A stretch of 64,000 nucleotides of DNA from Corythucha ciliata (GCA_038030265.1 CM075943.1:29202001-29266000), one strand, 5' to 3'; shown: positions 10,918 through 24,060, numbered from the stretch's first letter. Made by a program: numbers and translations. The notes: generated by a model not told the origin, from the sequence alone.

Positions 10918-13900
10918 TGTACCAAAAAATTTGTTATTATGGTAAACTGCAACTTATAAATTATATCACACTGGCACTATAAAAAAGAAAAAGATGTCAG
11001 TGTCCGTCAGTGATTAGTGATTGCCAGTCGAGTTATCCACTGTTCGTCTCACTCAGAACTATATGACAGAGGTGGGAGAGTCAAGTTGCTACTGGAGAAT
11101 CTATGACCTTTTTGGAATGCTCATGCACGAGCACGAATTAGGGTGGAAGAACATGATCATCTTTACGAGTTTCCTCATTTTTCGAATGGGTATAATGAGC
11201 GTAAACATTGTCCATCACCCGTAAATAAATAAGACAAGTACTTCACACTTTCGCTAATAGGTTTTTTCATTATCGCAAAGGATACTTATTGCTCGGGATT
11301 TGCCTGAGCAAACTTTGCCCATTTGAGCCAAGACAACTTGTAGCGGATGTTCCTAAAGGAAACGAACAGGGGAGTTATAATAAATAAAAATAAAAAGAAT
11401 GGAACCGAATTGGAACTCAATTTTTAAATACCATTAGACGTGGCGCTGAGTTCGTTGTAATAATATGAAAAAAAAAAAAAAAAAAATGTTACCGCTCACG
11501 TTTTCTCAAGCTATGATTATCACTCACACAAAAAAACGCTTGCTCGATTGCTCAGCATTATCCACAACATTATTTCTTATTCCGTCTTTTCGCGTGTCAT
11601 GAACCTCACCATGGTCCCTCATGGTAACTCTCATGAACTTATGAAACGCTCTCAACTTAAACAAGTTATAATTCCCGTCACTCTCGTAAATTCCGTGTAC
11701 CACGTTTTGTGTATACTGCCCAGACCCAAAGATCTTTATTTTTGTTTGTCCACAAAAATAAATAAGATTGGAACGAGAGAGAGGGGGGGAACTGAAGTGA
11801 GTGAGAAGACTCAGTTGCTATGCGGTGTATTCAAAAGGCGTCTCATCAATTACCCCGAACAACGTAAGTTTAAGAGCAATGACTCCAAGACTTTTCGTGT
11901 ATATTTTCGATCGCATAAAACTAGAGACAAGAATTGAGTCAATAACTCAAGGAGAAGAAGAAGAAACAATTTTCCCTTTATAAAATCAGACAAATTATTT
12001 GAGAATCAACTCGTCGTTATCATATTTATTTAACGGTATTATTACTTTACTCCCTCGGGAAGGTAATGAATCGACGATTATTTCTGCCATGTAAAAATTC
12101 CAATGTGATTATAATCATATTCGTGCCAGTATCGATGCCTGGTAAACCCCTCGAGGGATTTCTGCAACGGAGGAGAAAGAGGTGCGGCTCGAATCCTGTA
12201 GCGTCACTGAATCAGTATTACATTGCTGCGGAACATATCTCACCGGACTTTAAGACAAGTTCAAACTAAAAAGATGAAAAATAATATACGTGCGTCTAAA
12301 GGGATCGGCCAATAACCTTCCTCACAGCTCATTAATAAGTCAATATTGATTACGTTCAACCCGAGCGTCATTATAAACAATCCTCGCCATTTTCAAAATG
12401 CAATACAGGTATGATTCATGGCAGCTAAAGGTCTTAAATCCGGAGAGGGATTTTCAAAACAGGATTCCAAAAAAAACGAACGACTACGAAACGAGAAGGA
12501 CTATTGACTCAAAATATCGCCTTGGAACTAAATATCGTCTTGGAAATAGTTTAGCAGTGGCGAGATTACCAAGTGAGCATTGTAGGTTGTCATTTGTTTC
12601 GAATCATTCGAACAAGAACCTCCAAGTATTTTATTTAACATATTATATTTATAACTTGGTATTAAATTTATAAATTAAGTGGCCCCCAGGTTTTTAGTAA
12701 GCTTGACAGATTGATCTTCGAGGGCTTCAAACGAAATTGCCTATAAATTGAACTTATATGATTCATCTAATTCTTTTCTCGTACGCGTGAACGACTAATG
12801 AAAGGCCAATCTGGAAGATCGTAGTATCCACCATACCGCATGCACTGACTACTATAATTAATAATTACATAATAATAATAATAATAGTGACCACGCGTTA
12901 TGCGTGCATAATTTGGGGGGGGGGGGTATTCTCCCCTATTAACCAAATTAATGATAATGAAGCAGCAACTCGCACATTATTTCTACCAGAAAAAAATGGC
13001 TTTGTGTTACAGCATAGACCCCTGGTGCACTGCACCGTGGCAACGCAATGCACGAGAAAGACGGGCTGCACCTATACTCCTTAAAAATAAGATCTCCACA
13101 AAGCCTTGTGGCGAGACGATCTCCTGTAATTAATCTCTTTGAGGATCCCCACGACCTCATCAAATCAACTCAACGTGTAAGTTTCGGAAAGAACGCACTC
13201 ATGCAATTCATTGCCGATATATTGGTGACTATTCTAGTATCCTCTAGATTCATGCGCCACGGTTTAAACGGTGCAAGTTATAGGGAGGGCTGTTCTGATT
13301 AGATAAAAAAGACAATCTAGTCTAGGTGTTAAAAGTGAAAATTTTTGAATTATTGTTGCGTAAAAATGAATTTTCGTAAAACGTGAGATCCTCTCCTAGC
13401 TTGGACTCAGTTTTATCTCCAATAAGTAAAATATCAACTTCCGGCAATAGCTTGTAATTTGTTTTTGATACCTTTAGTCATGTTATGAGGAAAAAGTTTT
13501 AAAATATGAAGAAATGAAACATTTGAGACGTTAATAGAAACTCGACCGCTCTACAAGTTCCATTTCAAAAACACTTTCGTAACACAGAGGAAATAAATGG
13601 AGTACTACAATAAATACGTGGGTGTGTCCCGCTACACGAGAAAACCATGTTATATCGTTCTAAAGACGTGAGTATTAAAATGAACTTAAATTGCATTCCC
13701 GGAACTTCCTTTGTGTGCGAGGCAAAGTAATAATAATTTCCTCTGGTCGCCTCACATGACCTTTTTAGTCAACTTTCCGTCTCAACCCTCAAGAATATTA
13801 ATGAATAAGAGGGTATTAGAGGGCCAGAAGGAAGGAAACGCAATTTCCTAATAGGAAAATCCTAGGAGCAAAGATGATTGGACTCGGTTGACAATCAAAT

Positions 13901-15230
13901 TTTAAAAAAAATGGAAGGTTTCATAGATTGTCAGATACATTTTGTTGGCAAAGAAAGTACCAGGAACGGCGCTACATGAAAATAATTATTTATCTTAAAT
14001 TTATTCGTGGAATCATAAAATAAACAACTCACTGGTCATAAATCATGCAAGTGGCTGTCATCCTCAAAAAAGAACACTCACACTTCACCAAAGCACATCT
14101 CGACCTGTAGTGATGTCCGCTATCCCCTGACAAGGAACGAAGGGAGGGCGTATCAAAGACCCTGAAGCTTGAATCCCGACCCGATCCCGGAGACCCTGAG
14201 CAAAATCTTACGAAGTGGGGATCCCTCCAAGGTGGCGCCGTCTGCTGGATGACTTCTTCTGAAAAACCAGCCACCTCGCGGATCCTTTCCTTTTTCTTCA
14301 CTCGTTTTACTTTTTGTCTTCTCCTTCACTCCACCTTCGTCCTGGCACTCTTTTTTTTCTTATTTTTTTTTGGTCTCGTCGTGTTTTTTACAATTCTTCC
14401 ATCTTCCTCTTTGTGTCTGTAATACTCACAGTGTTTTCTTCTTCCTCTTCTTCTTCTTCTTCTTCTCTTTTGTTCTTAACAGCTCGAAGGGGGGGGGGGG
14501 GCGCACGGATGTGCGGTTTATGGCCGTTTTTGTTTTCTCGTTCTTCCAAGTCCTGCTACTCGGATGTCCGCAGAGCTAGTTAATCTACCTGAGTACCTGC
14601 CCTCCAACCAATAATATGAACTGAACAATCATAATATAATCTCGTCAGACTAGACCCTTTATCAAGATTTGAAATATCGTAGGACGTAAAGAGGATAAGT
14701 AAATCCCTCTTCCAACAATGAGACAGTACTTACAATTAGTGGACCAATGGAACAGTACTAACAATTAGTGGACTACTCTTAAAGCATAAAATCGGCGTGG
14801 ATATAATATTACGGAATATCTCTCCTCTTAACTTCCTCGTAATATGTACCTGCTTGTCATGGTACTTGTACGATTAAAAGAAATCTATTTTTTAAGGTTT
14901 TAATTCAGTTTAGAAAAGTACCTATTCATTGCTATTCATTCAATACTAGAGTTCTTTCTTTTATTTCTGGCTTACAGTTCCAGACAATTCTATCATTAAA
15001 ATTATTACCTGTCCTAATCGTCGGACGCATTAAGTTATGAGTTGACGAAAACTCTTCGTAACTTAGATTACTCCTAATGTCCTAATATCAGTGAAGCTCG
15101 AGTTTTATCCAGTGCCGGCTCGATTACGTGCCGTTAGCGCGCGTGCTTTTAGCGCATAATGAAAAAATCGTGTCTTTAGCGCGCATTACCTGGGAGAACA
15201 CCCTAGTCATAGTTGATCCTATTACTTACT
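10918..15230. other. No supported gene; simple repeats
   Basis: About 4.3 kb without a recognisable gene. It holds an A-run near 11,467-11,485, an (ATA)n tract near 12,868-12,886, a G run near 12,915, a (TTC)n tract near 14,434-14,467 and a G11 run near 14,491. A short tandem duplication at about 14,722-14,775 repeats 'acagtacttacaattagtgg'. The minus-strand frame at 14,029-14,301 (90 codons) is open but not recognised. Confidence 0.4.
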
Positions 15231-15361
15231 GGGGCCCTAGTTAGAGTTATCGGGAAAAAATCCCGCAAGCGGTATCCAAAGACGCTACATCAGAAATAAT
15301 ACTATCTCGCAATAGAAACCACCTCACGTGAGTTTTTCCCGACAACTCTAACTACGGCCCC
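15231..15361. mobile_element. 131 bp MITE with ~28 bp TIRs
   Basis: The left end is GGGGCCCTAGTTAGAGTTAT followed by CGGGAAAAA. The right end, reversed, is GGGGCCGTAGTTAGAGTTGT followed by CGGGAAAAA. Only about two mismatches in 28 bp. No ORF. Target duplication unclear. Confidence 0.75.
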
Positions 15362-16500
15362 TGCTTTCAATCTTTCATGGGACCAGAACTTTTTCTCGCA
15401 TGCCTCTACTTCTTGTTCGTCACATTCTTTTTCTTGTTTCCCTTCTTCTTATTTTCTCAGCTTGCCGTTATCCACTGGGACATACCCGAAATTCGAAATA
15501 CGTAAGCCTACCTACTAATTATTTAACTCCGATTAACAGTGGGTATATTGGACAACTAGGGCAGAACGCAGGGGGGAGTAATGGGGGTAACTACCCCCCC
15601 CCCCCAGGATTTCAGAAAAGTTGATTTTTCAAGAAAGATAGAGAGAATATCACATATCACGATGATTCCCCGAGGACAAACTGTGGTTGGCAAGCTTATT
15701 TGTCGATTCTCTCATATACAAGGCTACCACCTCCTCTGCAATGCCAATTTCGCAGCCCCACATTTTCATAAAGTGAGTCTTCATGTATGAGATCGAGAAG
15801 AATTTTTACATGTTGATCACTGTAAAGAGCTGTACCTTGGTACCTGTTATGTTTTATTTTTCTTCTTTTTCTTCTTTTCCTTTTTCTCGTTGTTCTCCCT
15901 TTTCTTCTTCTTCTTTTCTTTCTTCATCTGTTTCTTCTTTCAATTAAAAAAAAACAAAAAAAAAACGGCTGCTTCAGAGCTTCATTTTTATGTATTAATT
16001 ATTATTCGGGCTTGGAACAATTATAGCCACAAATTTTCTGTTTCAATACCGTCGCCGTCGTGTCTCCTCGGCCGCCTTAGTGCGGCATCGCGTTTTCGAA
16101 CACATAAAAGCTAATATTGAAGTGAGTTTGGTTCGTCACTAATTATTTGTGTCTTTGTTCCAGAATTTTAATTAATCAATGTTTTCATTACCAGCTCCTT
16201 TCCAAGCAGTCCGTTAATCCTTCTGATCTTCAAAATTGTCAATAAATAACTATTTTCACAAGGTCCTCCGGAATAAATTTTTGTCTAGGTATTCTTTTTT
16301 TTTTTGTCTTTCCTTGATTTTTCTCTACAAAGCAGTACCTATTAGACCGATGAATATGTCTGTCCTGGTTTCGAAGAAAATCAAATGCTTGAATTTTTGC
16401 AGAGTAGATACCCCTCCACGATGTTTCCACCATGACATTTAGGTGGAAAACTCGTGTAACATCCTTATACATCTTGAATCAACACCCCAAAATGTCATTA
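15362..16500. other. No supported gene; pyrimidine-rich tract
   Basis: Includes a C10 run at about 15,595-15,604 and a strongly pyrimidine-rich tract at about 15,850-15,940, followed by an A-rich stretch. No coding signal was recognised. Confidence 0.4.
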
Positions 16501-17241
16501 ACTCTGGAATTGTTGGAAATGTTCCCAAACACAGCCACGAAGGCGTGGTTTGCGAATGAATACCTGCCTAAAGATCTCATCCGAACAATAAGCAGATTAA
16601 AATCCAACCATGGCCTTAGTCAACAGTACCTACCTGTATTCGATGGGCATGGCGTAATCCGCCAATTGTGAGCACTGTGGAATCTTGGGAACACTAGAAC
16701 ATACCGTAATGGAATGTCAAGCGTATTATGACAAAAGAAGTAAATTTTTCCAAGATATAACTAACCTCATCGCTTGCCCGTTCAATTATCAATCCATCCT
16801 TTCCTCAAACTCCATCCCGATTTACAATGCTTTTTATTCACATTTATTAAAGCAATCGAATTTAACGTATAATTTAAAAAATATGATAGTGAAAATAATA
16901 ACAATAATTAAAAATAATAAATAAATGTTCAGCAAAATATAGAAAAATATGCCCTGTTTCCAGTAAGTCATGTAGAGCCTCTGGCATCTGGGAAACCTAC
17001 GTAAGTTCAAACTAAAGACTTCACTGCGAGATCACTGGCGTGAGAGAAATCTTTGTAAATCTCTTGTACACGGGAAATTGTTCATGCTAATTTTATTTAT
17101 TTGTTATAATCATTAATTTAATTTTCAATCCCGGCCTCATTATCATTTATCTCATTTATCATTTTCATTATCATTATAATTTATCTCCCACCAATCCATG
17201 GCTGTATGGTATCTACCAATGCCAACAAAAAAGAAAGAAAG

Positions 17242-17275
<34 letters not shown>

Positions 17276-17283
17276 GGAATTGT
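16501..17283 (+). mobile_element. 5'-truncated non-LTR retrotransposon (LINE) with 13 bp target duplication
   Basis: The body (16,514-17,270) is flanked by the identical 13-mer ACTCTGGAATTGT at 16,501-16,513 and 17,271-17,283. It ends in an A-rich tail (about 17,229-17,270). The coding end is broken by one frame change near 16,668-16,676. The second frame shows a C-x2-C-x7-H-x4-C cluster (residues read CEHC then H then C), as often found at the C-terminus of LINE reverse transcriptases. About 300 bp of 3' UTR follow. 5' truncation, tail and duplication are the marks of target-primed reverse transcription. Confidence 0.8.
16514..16924 (+). pseudogene. C-terminal fragment of LINE ORF2, frameshifted
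   Basis: The first frame runs to about 16,671 and contains the stretch KDLIRTISRLKSNHGLSQQY. The second frame starts at about 16,670 and runs to the stop at 16,922-16,924, with the CCHC-like cluster near its start. Only the region after the reverse transcriptase domain remains, so no catalytic residues are present. The sequence suits the tail of an I/R1/Loa-type or related LINE, but the clade cannot be fixed without a search. Confidence 0.6.
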
Positions 17284-17386
17284 GTCTCTGACATAATACA
17301 TGACTGGTGGTCTAAAAGTGTAGAGGGTTGTTTGAATTCTAAAGGAAATTTAGCGCTCTTCAACGTTTTAAACAGATTTTCCTAGC

Positions 17387-17572
17387 TTAAACTTAAAATT
17401 CGCACTTTCGGGAAAAGGACACTCTATGAAAAAAGGCATTACTATAGTTTTCAGAGTCGACAAAATTTGCTTAATTTTGAGCCAAATTGGAACTCTGTAA
17501 ATCCAATTGATCCCAAGGTACGCCCCTTCAAAACAGGTAATTTTTCCCAAAAGTGCGAATTTTAAGTTTTGA
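17387..17572. mobile_element. Small foldback, ~186 bp
   Basis: The left arm 17,387-17,416 contains 'cttaaaattcgcacttt' and 'cgggaaaa'. The right arm 17,541-17,572 contains 'tttttccc' and 'aaagtgcgaattttaag'. The inverted match is about 28 bp. Between the arms is unique sequence with no ORF. Confidence 0.5.
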
Positions 17573-18195
17573 CCATCTCGCGTGAGATGTACCGGCTTTA
17601 GAAGTGATCCTACGAAAAAGTCCTGAGAGACGAAATTGTAGTAAATTTGATGAGCTTCAATTTAAGTTAAAATAGTAGGGCTCTTAAAATTGTAAAAAAA
17701 TGATTTGTCTTATTTTCGTTTTTTCACGATAACTGGAGCTATAGAGCTCCACATGGGCTCAAAATTTAGCACATTTGGTCTACTTTCATAAGGATAATAG
17801 TGACTCTTTTCGTAGGATGCATTTTCAGAGAGATATAAGCCAAAATCCTAAACAAGTCCGAAAATTTCTTCGAGGTTTTTCGAGCACGCTGAAGTTAGCA
17901 CGGGGTTTTCGAAGCTGCAAACTTGGATTTACACTAGTGGTACCTCCCCCGACAACGTACTAAAAATTCAGATTTATCGGATCTTTTGCGACCTTCGATG
18001 TCTAAAGTGACTGGTGTAATGTGGTAACTACTAGAAATAAATTTAAAACACGCTAAGCGTTTTGCGCCCCTGTAGGAAAACCCTGATTTATGGGTTATTT
18101 CTATAGAACGCGTACTTTTCGAGTTGAAGGCAAAAACAACTCGGGGTTTCGGCCCTTCTGAAGTTTCAATGGGGAACTTTGGTGGAAAACTCATG
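17573..18195. other. No supported gene
   Basis: No recognisable coding sequence. The minus-strand frame 17,934-18,194 is open for 86 codons but shows no known domain. Confidence 0.35.
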
Positions 18196-18818
18196 AAAAT
18201 TACTCATGGGCATTTAAAAAAAATTAATTAGAGTTTTTTTGTGCAGAAATGACCTTTTTGAGAAAAAAGAATGCTTTGCTCTTCAAAATCAGTCGTTTGA
18301 CCAGCAAATTCACACGATCCTTGCGATTTTCAACGTGCTAAAAATCATTTAAACCGGAACTGAATGTGAACGCTCATCATCACAAATAGATATCGCTCCG
18401 GCAGCTAGCTGTCGAATACAGTGGATTTCACTACCTACTATAAAAGTAGAGAGTCAAACTGAGTGGTACAGCAGATTTATTATGGTCAAGTGGGGGTTAA
18501 CTTTTATCGAAAATTAAGAATCCCTGCATCGTGCAATCTTAAGGAGCTGCCGAGACGACAGAAAATTGATAGTCCTGATTTTTTCTGTCAGAGTGCAGAC
18601 AGGGTCTTTCAGGATGGCAGAGTGTGCTTTTCCCGAATCCGAAGCGACTTACTCCCATTTAGTTAAGGAAAGTGACGTTATCCGAAAAAAAATCTCGGAA
18701 AAATCAGATCTCGATGGTTTTGATTTTCGTACCATGATTTATTTAGCGTTTTCGACTGCAAAATGAGGTCTACCTTCACCCAATTTTGTTCTCCACTTAT
18801 TCGCATCCACTCTGTTTA
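18196..18818 (+). mobile_element. Truncated member of the CAGGGTG foldback family
   Basis: It matches the inner part of the left arm and the whole right arm of the elements at 27,154-28,592 and 35,780-38,162. Shared features are 'attactcatg', 'gaaaaaagaatg', the conserved core TCGCTCCGGCAGCTAGCTGT at 18,393, and a right end with 'aaatgaggtct', 'cacccaatttt' and 'cacttat'. The outer left arm is missing and the right terminus (ccactctgttta) is decayed compared with CCACCCTGTA. Confidence 0.65.
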
Positions 18819-19599
18819 TACTTATATGTAAGTAGAAAGTTTTCGATAAAAAAATGAAAAGTATGAAACGCTAGGCACAACGTTTCGGCAGCCCGAAAAC
18901 AGTGATTTTTGGGTCATTTTATGTTTTTCCTAAATATCCTTTGAACGAGTGGCTTTAGAGGAAAACCTTCTCGTACAAAACATTTTGGGCCATGTTTTCA
19001 CGACCAATACGGAGCGTTCCACAACCTTTCGGGCCTTTTTTTCTAAAATGATTGAAAGTCTTAAAATCGCCTGTTTCGGCTGCTCGCAATCTTCATCGTT
19101 CGAACGATAGTGGTTTTCTAGGAAGAACCAATTTTTACACTTGCCAGCCATTTTAAAGCACCCCCAAGGGGGTGATCGCTAGGTCTGCGTGGGCCCTTAT
19201 TGCCCCTCAGCAAACGTCTGGCACTGGCAATCTCAGAAGTGTCATCTCCTAGAACCTAGACCATAACGAAAAATACAAGCCAAATCCCTGACAATAAATT
19301 ATTAATCAAGTATAGCTTAAAATTTACTATTTACGAGCCAAACCCGCGAAATTAATTCTGAATTTGGAATTAAAATTGGTATTCTGAAAGGGCCGAGTAC
19401 CAGTGGCGAGGCGTCCGGTCATCGATAGATTCGCCGATGACTAGATTTTTTTTCGGAAATGAAGGAATATTTGTTGGAAATATTTTTCTTAGAAAAGTCC
19501 CTTATTGGAGAAAAAAAAAATGATTTGAACAACGATAATTTCACTCAACTGAGTTCATAGGAGAGTCAGGAGGTCTGTTTTTCGTCAACTGGGAAAATA
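18819..19599. other. No supported gene; short family-2 minisatellite trace
   Basis: At about 19,325-19,400 a few units resemble family 2 ('gagccaaacccgcgaaatt'). Nothing else was recognised. Confidence 0.4.
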
Positions 19600-19932
19600 C
19601 TAGAGCGATCTATTGGGTCTTAATAGCGTAACAGATGCGCTAACTTTGGAGAATCCAATCTCCCTCCCTCCCATTCCCGTCCACTCGTTCATGTCTTCGT
19701 CAAGCTCAGTTTTCTTCTCTTTCTCGCACGTTAGAAAAACAGCTCTACTCATCGCTTCTTCGGTCGAATCCGGTTCCTGTAGGCTCATTGTGCGAACGGT
19801 CGTAGTCGGCAACGGCTCCTTTTCAAATATTTTCCTGGCGTTTATTTCATTTTTCAGCGTTTGAACTTTGTTTCTCTTGAATTTGGTGCAGGTTCTCCAG
19901 TTTTTAAAATGGTATTTTACGTAAGATCGTTA
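19600..19932 (-). CDS. Unrecognised coding-like open frame (possible exon)
   Basis: On the minus strand the frame is open from a stop near 19,933 down to the stop at 19,600-19,602, about 109 codons. The part from the internal Met at 19,812 is 70 codons. The composition is protein-like (charged, with stretches such as EKEKKTELDEDMNEWTGMGG) and is not repeat-derived. It could be the 3' exon of a gene spliced from upstream. I recognise no domain. The plus strand of the same stretch is also open (83 codons), which weakens the case. Function unknown. Confidence 0.3.
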
Positions 19933-20399
19933 TTCGTTCCGTTTGTAAAGACGAAGCTCCGTATTTTTAAAAGGATCTTTTGTGTGCTGAAAAATGTGAA
20001 TAATTCCGACGGGAGCATTTCAGGAAAAGTGAATTTCTTTTAGAGACAATTAATTGAAACCCCTTAATAATTCGATTGAACAAATCAAATTGTATTAATT
20101 CGAACGATGTATACAACAATGGATGAAAATTAGGCACAATAGTATTATGCCATAAGTAGAAAGGTATCATATAATAGCAAATCGAGCAGGCCAGAATGCT
20201 TGTGAGAAGTTCTGGAACGTGAAAAATATGCATTTTGAGCAAGACCATATTTATTTTATGAATCATATTTGCCCTCATTCATAACTGAAAAGGGTGTGAG
20301 AAAGGGGGGGGGGGTACATACGTGGAGATGACCGGCCAAAAAGTCCACGCGCCGCCACTGCCGAGTACCCATGAAATTATGATTTGTAAAGGAGAGAAA

Positions 20400-20660
20400 A
20401 TCTGCGGCGTTGAGGTTTCGAAGAGATAAATCTGAACAATTTTTTGAAGAATTCAACTGATGAATTCAAATTATGAAAACTGGCTTTGAAGGCGTCGGAA
20501 CCGCAAAATTGAGTTTTATTGAAAGAGCCAAACATGCAAAATTGGGTTTCCACTTGTAAGTGGTGAATCTTTGAATTTTTTTTCCCGAGTGGACCGTAAC
20601 GCGCGCATTGAAGAGAAATCTGCCAAATTGTGGTTTTGAAGGGCCAAATCAGCAAATCCA
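20400..20660 (+). repeat. Degenerate ~30 bp minisatellite, family 2
   Basis: Units such as 'gttttgaagggccaaatcagcaaatcc' and 'gttttattgaaagagccaaacatgcaaaatt'. Same type as 7,240-7,500 and 46,140-46,740. The overlapping minus-strand open frames are repeat artefacts. Confidence 0.6.
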
Positions 20661-20829
20661 AGCCTTCGCCACATGGCAGAAGAGAAGGCCTTGTTCAAGG
20701 GCCGCTGACGCCCATCTAGGAACAATAAATTTTGTTTGTTCAATTCGAGTCGTTATTATTAAATTTGTATGTTATTTATTTTTACGGGTTTGGCTTGTAT
20801 TATTTTCTTCTTCTTCTTCCACTTCTTTT

Positions 20830-20872
20830 CAGAGGCGGAACCAGAAGGGATCGAGCAGGGGTGGGTGGGTGC
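20830..20872 (+). mobile_element. hAT-like left terminus remnant
   Basis: CAGAGGCGGAACCAG followed shortly by G-rich sequence resembles the terminus CAGGCGCGGATCCAG of the hAT element at 38,321-40,047. No matching right end with an 8 bp duplication was found, so this is a solo or decayed end. Confidence 0.3.
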
Positions 20873-20979
20873 CCTCCCATAGACGCAATTGGTTAATGAA
20901 ATTACCAAAATTCTTGGTCAGAATGGTGTTCTAAACTCACGCGCATGTATGAAAAAGTCGAAATTCCACGGGTCGCCAC

Positions 20980-21260
20980 CACTTTGTTTCGTCAATGCTA
21001 ACATAAAAATCATTTCTCAGATTGCACTCACTAAAAAATCAATTTTTCGGATTTCGCTCTATAAAAAACCAATTTAGCTCTCGCCAAAACACCATTTTGA
21101 CGTTTCTGGCTCACTAAAACCTCAATGTCGTGAGTTTTGTTGCTGGAAAACAAATTAAGCGGGGTTATCTTATTCAAAAGCAAATTCTGAGGGGTTTTCC
21201 CGCCAGCTCACTTTCGCAGTTTTGTCTCACTAAAAAATAAATTATGTTAGCGGGCTCCAC
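20980..21260 (+). repeat. Degenerate ~35 bp repeat field
   Basis: Repeated motifs 'ctcactaaaaaatcaattttt' and 'tcactaaaacctcaat' spaced by 30-40 bp, with intervening 'cgctct/cgttt'. Very diverged. Confidence 0.45.
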
Positions 21261-21519
21261 TAGCTAATTAACCGTTTTCGCAAGTCGGGTTTTTACGAAG
21301 CTGGTGATACCTATCTTCACCAATTTCCCCCAAATTCCTTAACAAAATATACATTCTTTATCCAAATTCCCTGAACTCTTCTATAAGCTTATTGCTGCGC
21401 GTCTGGGTAATGGATGCAACCAAACAAAATTCTTCATTTTTAGATCAAAACTGTAGCAGCCAGGTGGTAAAATTAACTCTCACCCCCCCCCATATTTTGC
21501 TACTTGCGCCCCTGCTCAG

Positions 21520-21745
21520 ACCTCAAACACTTTAGCCACAGAGTCAGAAGGCACAGAATCCTTAGGCATGAAGCGCTCTAACCACAGAAACCTCTTACCA
21601 CAAAAATCTCTAGCCACAAAAACTAAAGCCTCCAACCAAAAAAACTCTCTAAACAAAAACCCCAACCCCGAAACAGCTCCAATCACAACAAAGTTTCTAG
21701 AGATCTAACCAAAAAAAAGCTCTAACCATAAAAATAATAGAATTT
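21520..21745 (+). repeat. ~18 bp AACCACA minisatellite, degenerate
   Basis: Units of the type 'ctctaaccacaaaaacct' repeated about ten times with substitutions. A more regular 18 bp array with the same AACCAC core lies at 63,640-63,870. Confidence 0.55.
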
Positions 21746-24060
21746 CCACGGTTTATACCCTCGTTATCTATAGCCCAAAACGTGTGATTTTGACGCTCGA
21801 GCAGACTATTTGGTACAAAAACCAGGCAATGCAGCCCAACGCCCAAGAAACTCTGGGGTGTCGTTCGAGGACGTGTACGAGTCTTCCACCTAAATTTACT
21901 TGTGAAACGTCAAGGGGAGGGGGCCAAAAACTTGTTTTATGTATATTTCCCAGTGTTTTCCCTGTAACTCGAAACTAAGCGTACTTCGGAAACATGGTCA
22001 CACTAAAAGCATCACATTACCTTCAAAATTCACTGGTCAAACGTATTTTTTGGCCTCGTAGGTACCGAGCCCCCTAATATATAGGCTAAATATCTCTTCT
22101 CATTAATATTCAAATATTAATTTGTCTGACGGAACTATAATTTATTCGGGAGGGAGAATAGGTTCACTCAAGCATGCCAAAGGTGATTGTTTTGCTCAAA
22201 GCGGCATTCAATGATGCCTCTGTATAAAATCCCAGCGAAACATCCCATTAAGGTCAGACCGGCCAAAATTTGCATTGAGAGGTAGGCGACATATATCTTT
22301 TTCATAGTCTGTACCGTCATTTTCTGCCCGTATTATTCAAGTTCCTCTGTATTACTTGGTGTTCAATTATAATGATGATGGACTGGAAACATGGTTACTT
22401 TGTTATTGTCATCAGTCAAAGAGCAGAGAAAAATACGAAACAAAAAAGATCGCGAAGGATTCTCATTGAGTCTATTTGATCAGAAACAAAAAAAAAAAAC
22501 AAGGTTCAAGACATTTATTCCCAGTTTGGATTTGACCATATATGCAATTCCTGTCGAGCCAGTATTCTTTTCTGTTGCCGGGGTAAATGTTCCGAGACAT
22601 TTTTTATTCTATACATGCGGACGCCTTGAACAGAAACTACTGAAAATCAGCTGTTGCTGTGGGAATAAAAAAAATTAAGCATGCAATTGAGAGTAGTACG
22701 GTTAGGTCAGAGACCCTCCTCTTACCCCGTCTCATTTTTTTTTACATTCATGGGACGTTCCTAGTCCCTCCTCCCCATAGCCCATTGTACTTTAACGACT
22801 CAACGGTAAAAAAAAAAAGTGTTCCCGGAAGCACAGGAAAAGTTCTCGATGATTTGCTTTCAAGCCCCGTCAAACTTAGAAGAAACGGAATTCGTCAATG
22901 CGAATTCTAAGATACATCAAGATGGTACTTATTTTATTTTTGATGGATTATCCACTTTCGAGAAAGAAAGAAGAAAAAGTAATTCACCACCAGTTACCAG
23001 TAGAAGAGACCAGCAAATAAAGAAAAACGTATACGAATATGGCTCGTTCTAGCACTTGAGCAATCGATCTGAAATCATAATAGCGTGCGGGAGAAAGATC
23101 GAGGAAATATTTAGTCACTTGTAACTAACGCATTAATTAGCAATAATACATATAATTATCATGGGAAGACCCAAAAAGCAGCTTAATTATTTGGGAATTT
23201 GGGAATTGAATTTTACTGTTTCCAGTATTTTCTGTACTCTACACTCTTAGTGAAAGGAAATAATGCTTTCCGTATTTAGAAAGCAAATACAGTTAACGAT
23301 CTCCCCAATCGTCTTCACGTGTTCATTCGATGAAGCAATAGAAGGAGTCGAAAGTGATTCCATACTGCGAAGGGATGCCATACTAAGCCGAATGAAAAGG
23401 AAAATAGCATGCAAAAGGCTTATCCGCGCGCTAAATCCCTCCAAAAAAACCTTGGTGTTACAAAACGATCTCCCGATGCTGAGGATAATCGTGACGATTG
23501 AATGAAATTGCTTGACGTCTTTCCGCGTAATAACTTAAATTTAAATGTTTTATTGCGCGAGTCGATATTCAGATAGGCTTGGCTGTCTTGGGGATTATAT
23601 TGTACATCAGTTACATTCAGTTTAATGTGAAATCCGCATGCGTTAAAATTATTGCGAGAACCAATCAGAATCTACGTTTGTAAAGAGAACAAACGCCGAA
23701 AAAAGGATGAAGTCAGCCGAAATCATCTTAGAATTCTGATAAGTATACATTCCCTGGCAAGCCAAACACCCATGAGTCATGAGAAATAAGAGAGAGAGAG
23801 TGAGAGACCGTTTATTATCACAGCAAAACAGCTCGTACGATACAACTTTAGATCAGCTTTCGTGAACTCCACTCACGGAGCGCAACTGGTTGGTCTTAGG
23901 ATTACCACATAGCAACAAAAGAGAATGAAGTAGACGAAATAAATGAAACGTGAAACGTACGTAAATAAAATAGATAGAGAGCCAGTACAAAACTGTGTAA
24001 AAACCTATGAAAACAAATCTCTCGATAAGTATTAAGTAAAATCAATCATGTTGTCCTAAA
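21746..24060. other. No supported gene
   Basis: About 2.3 kb with no recognisable gene or mobile element. Short A-runs and a (GA)n tract at about 23,789 are present. The frame at 23,263-23,505 (plus) is open on both strands and not recognised. Confidence 0.4.

Noticed and set aside
12180..12210. 'ggctcgaatcctgtag' as a tRNA B box
   Set aside because: No stems or A box can be formed around it.
14314..14583. 89-codon frame with poly-Ser
   Set aside because: Translation of a (TTC)n microsatellite and a G-run.
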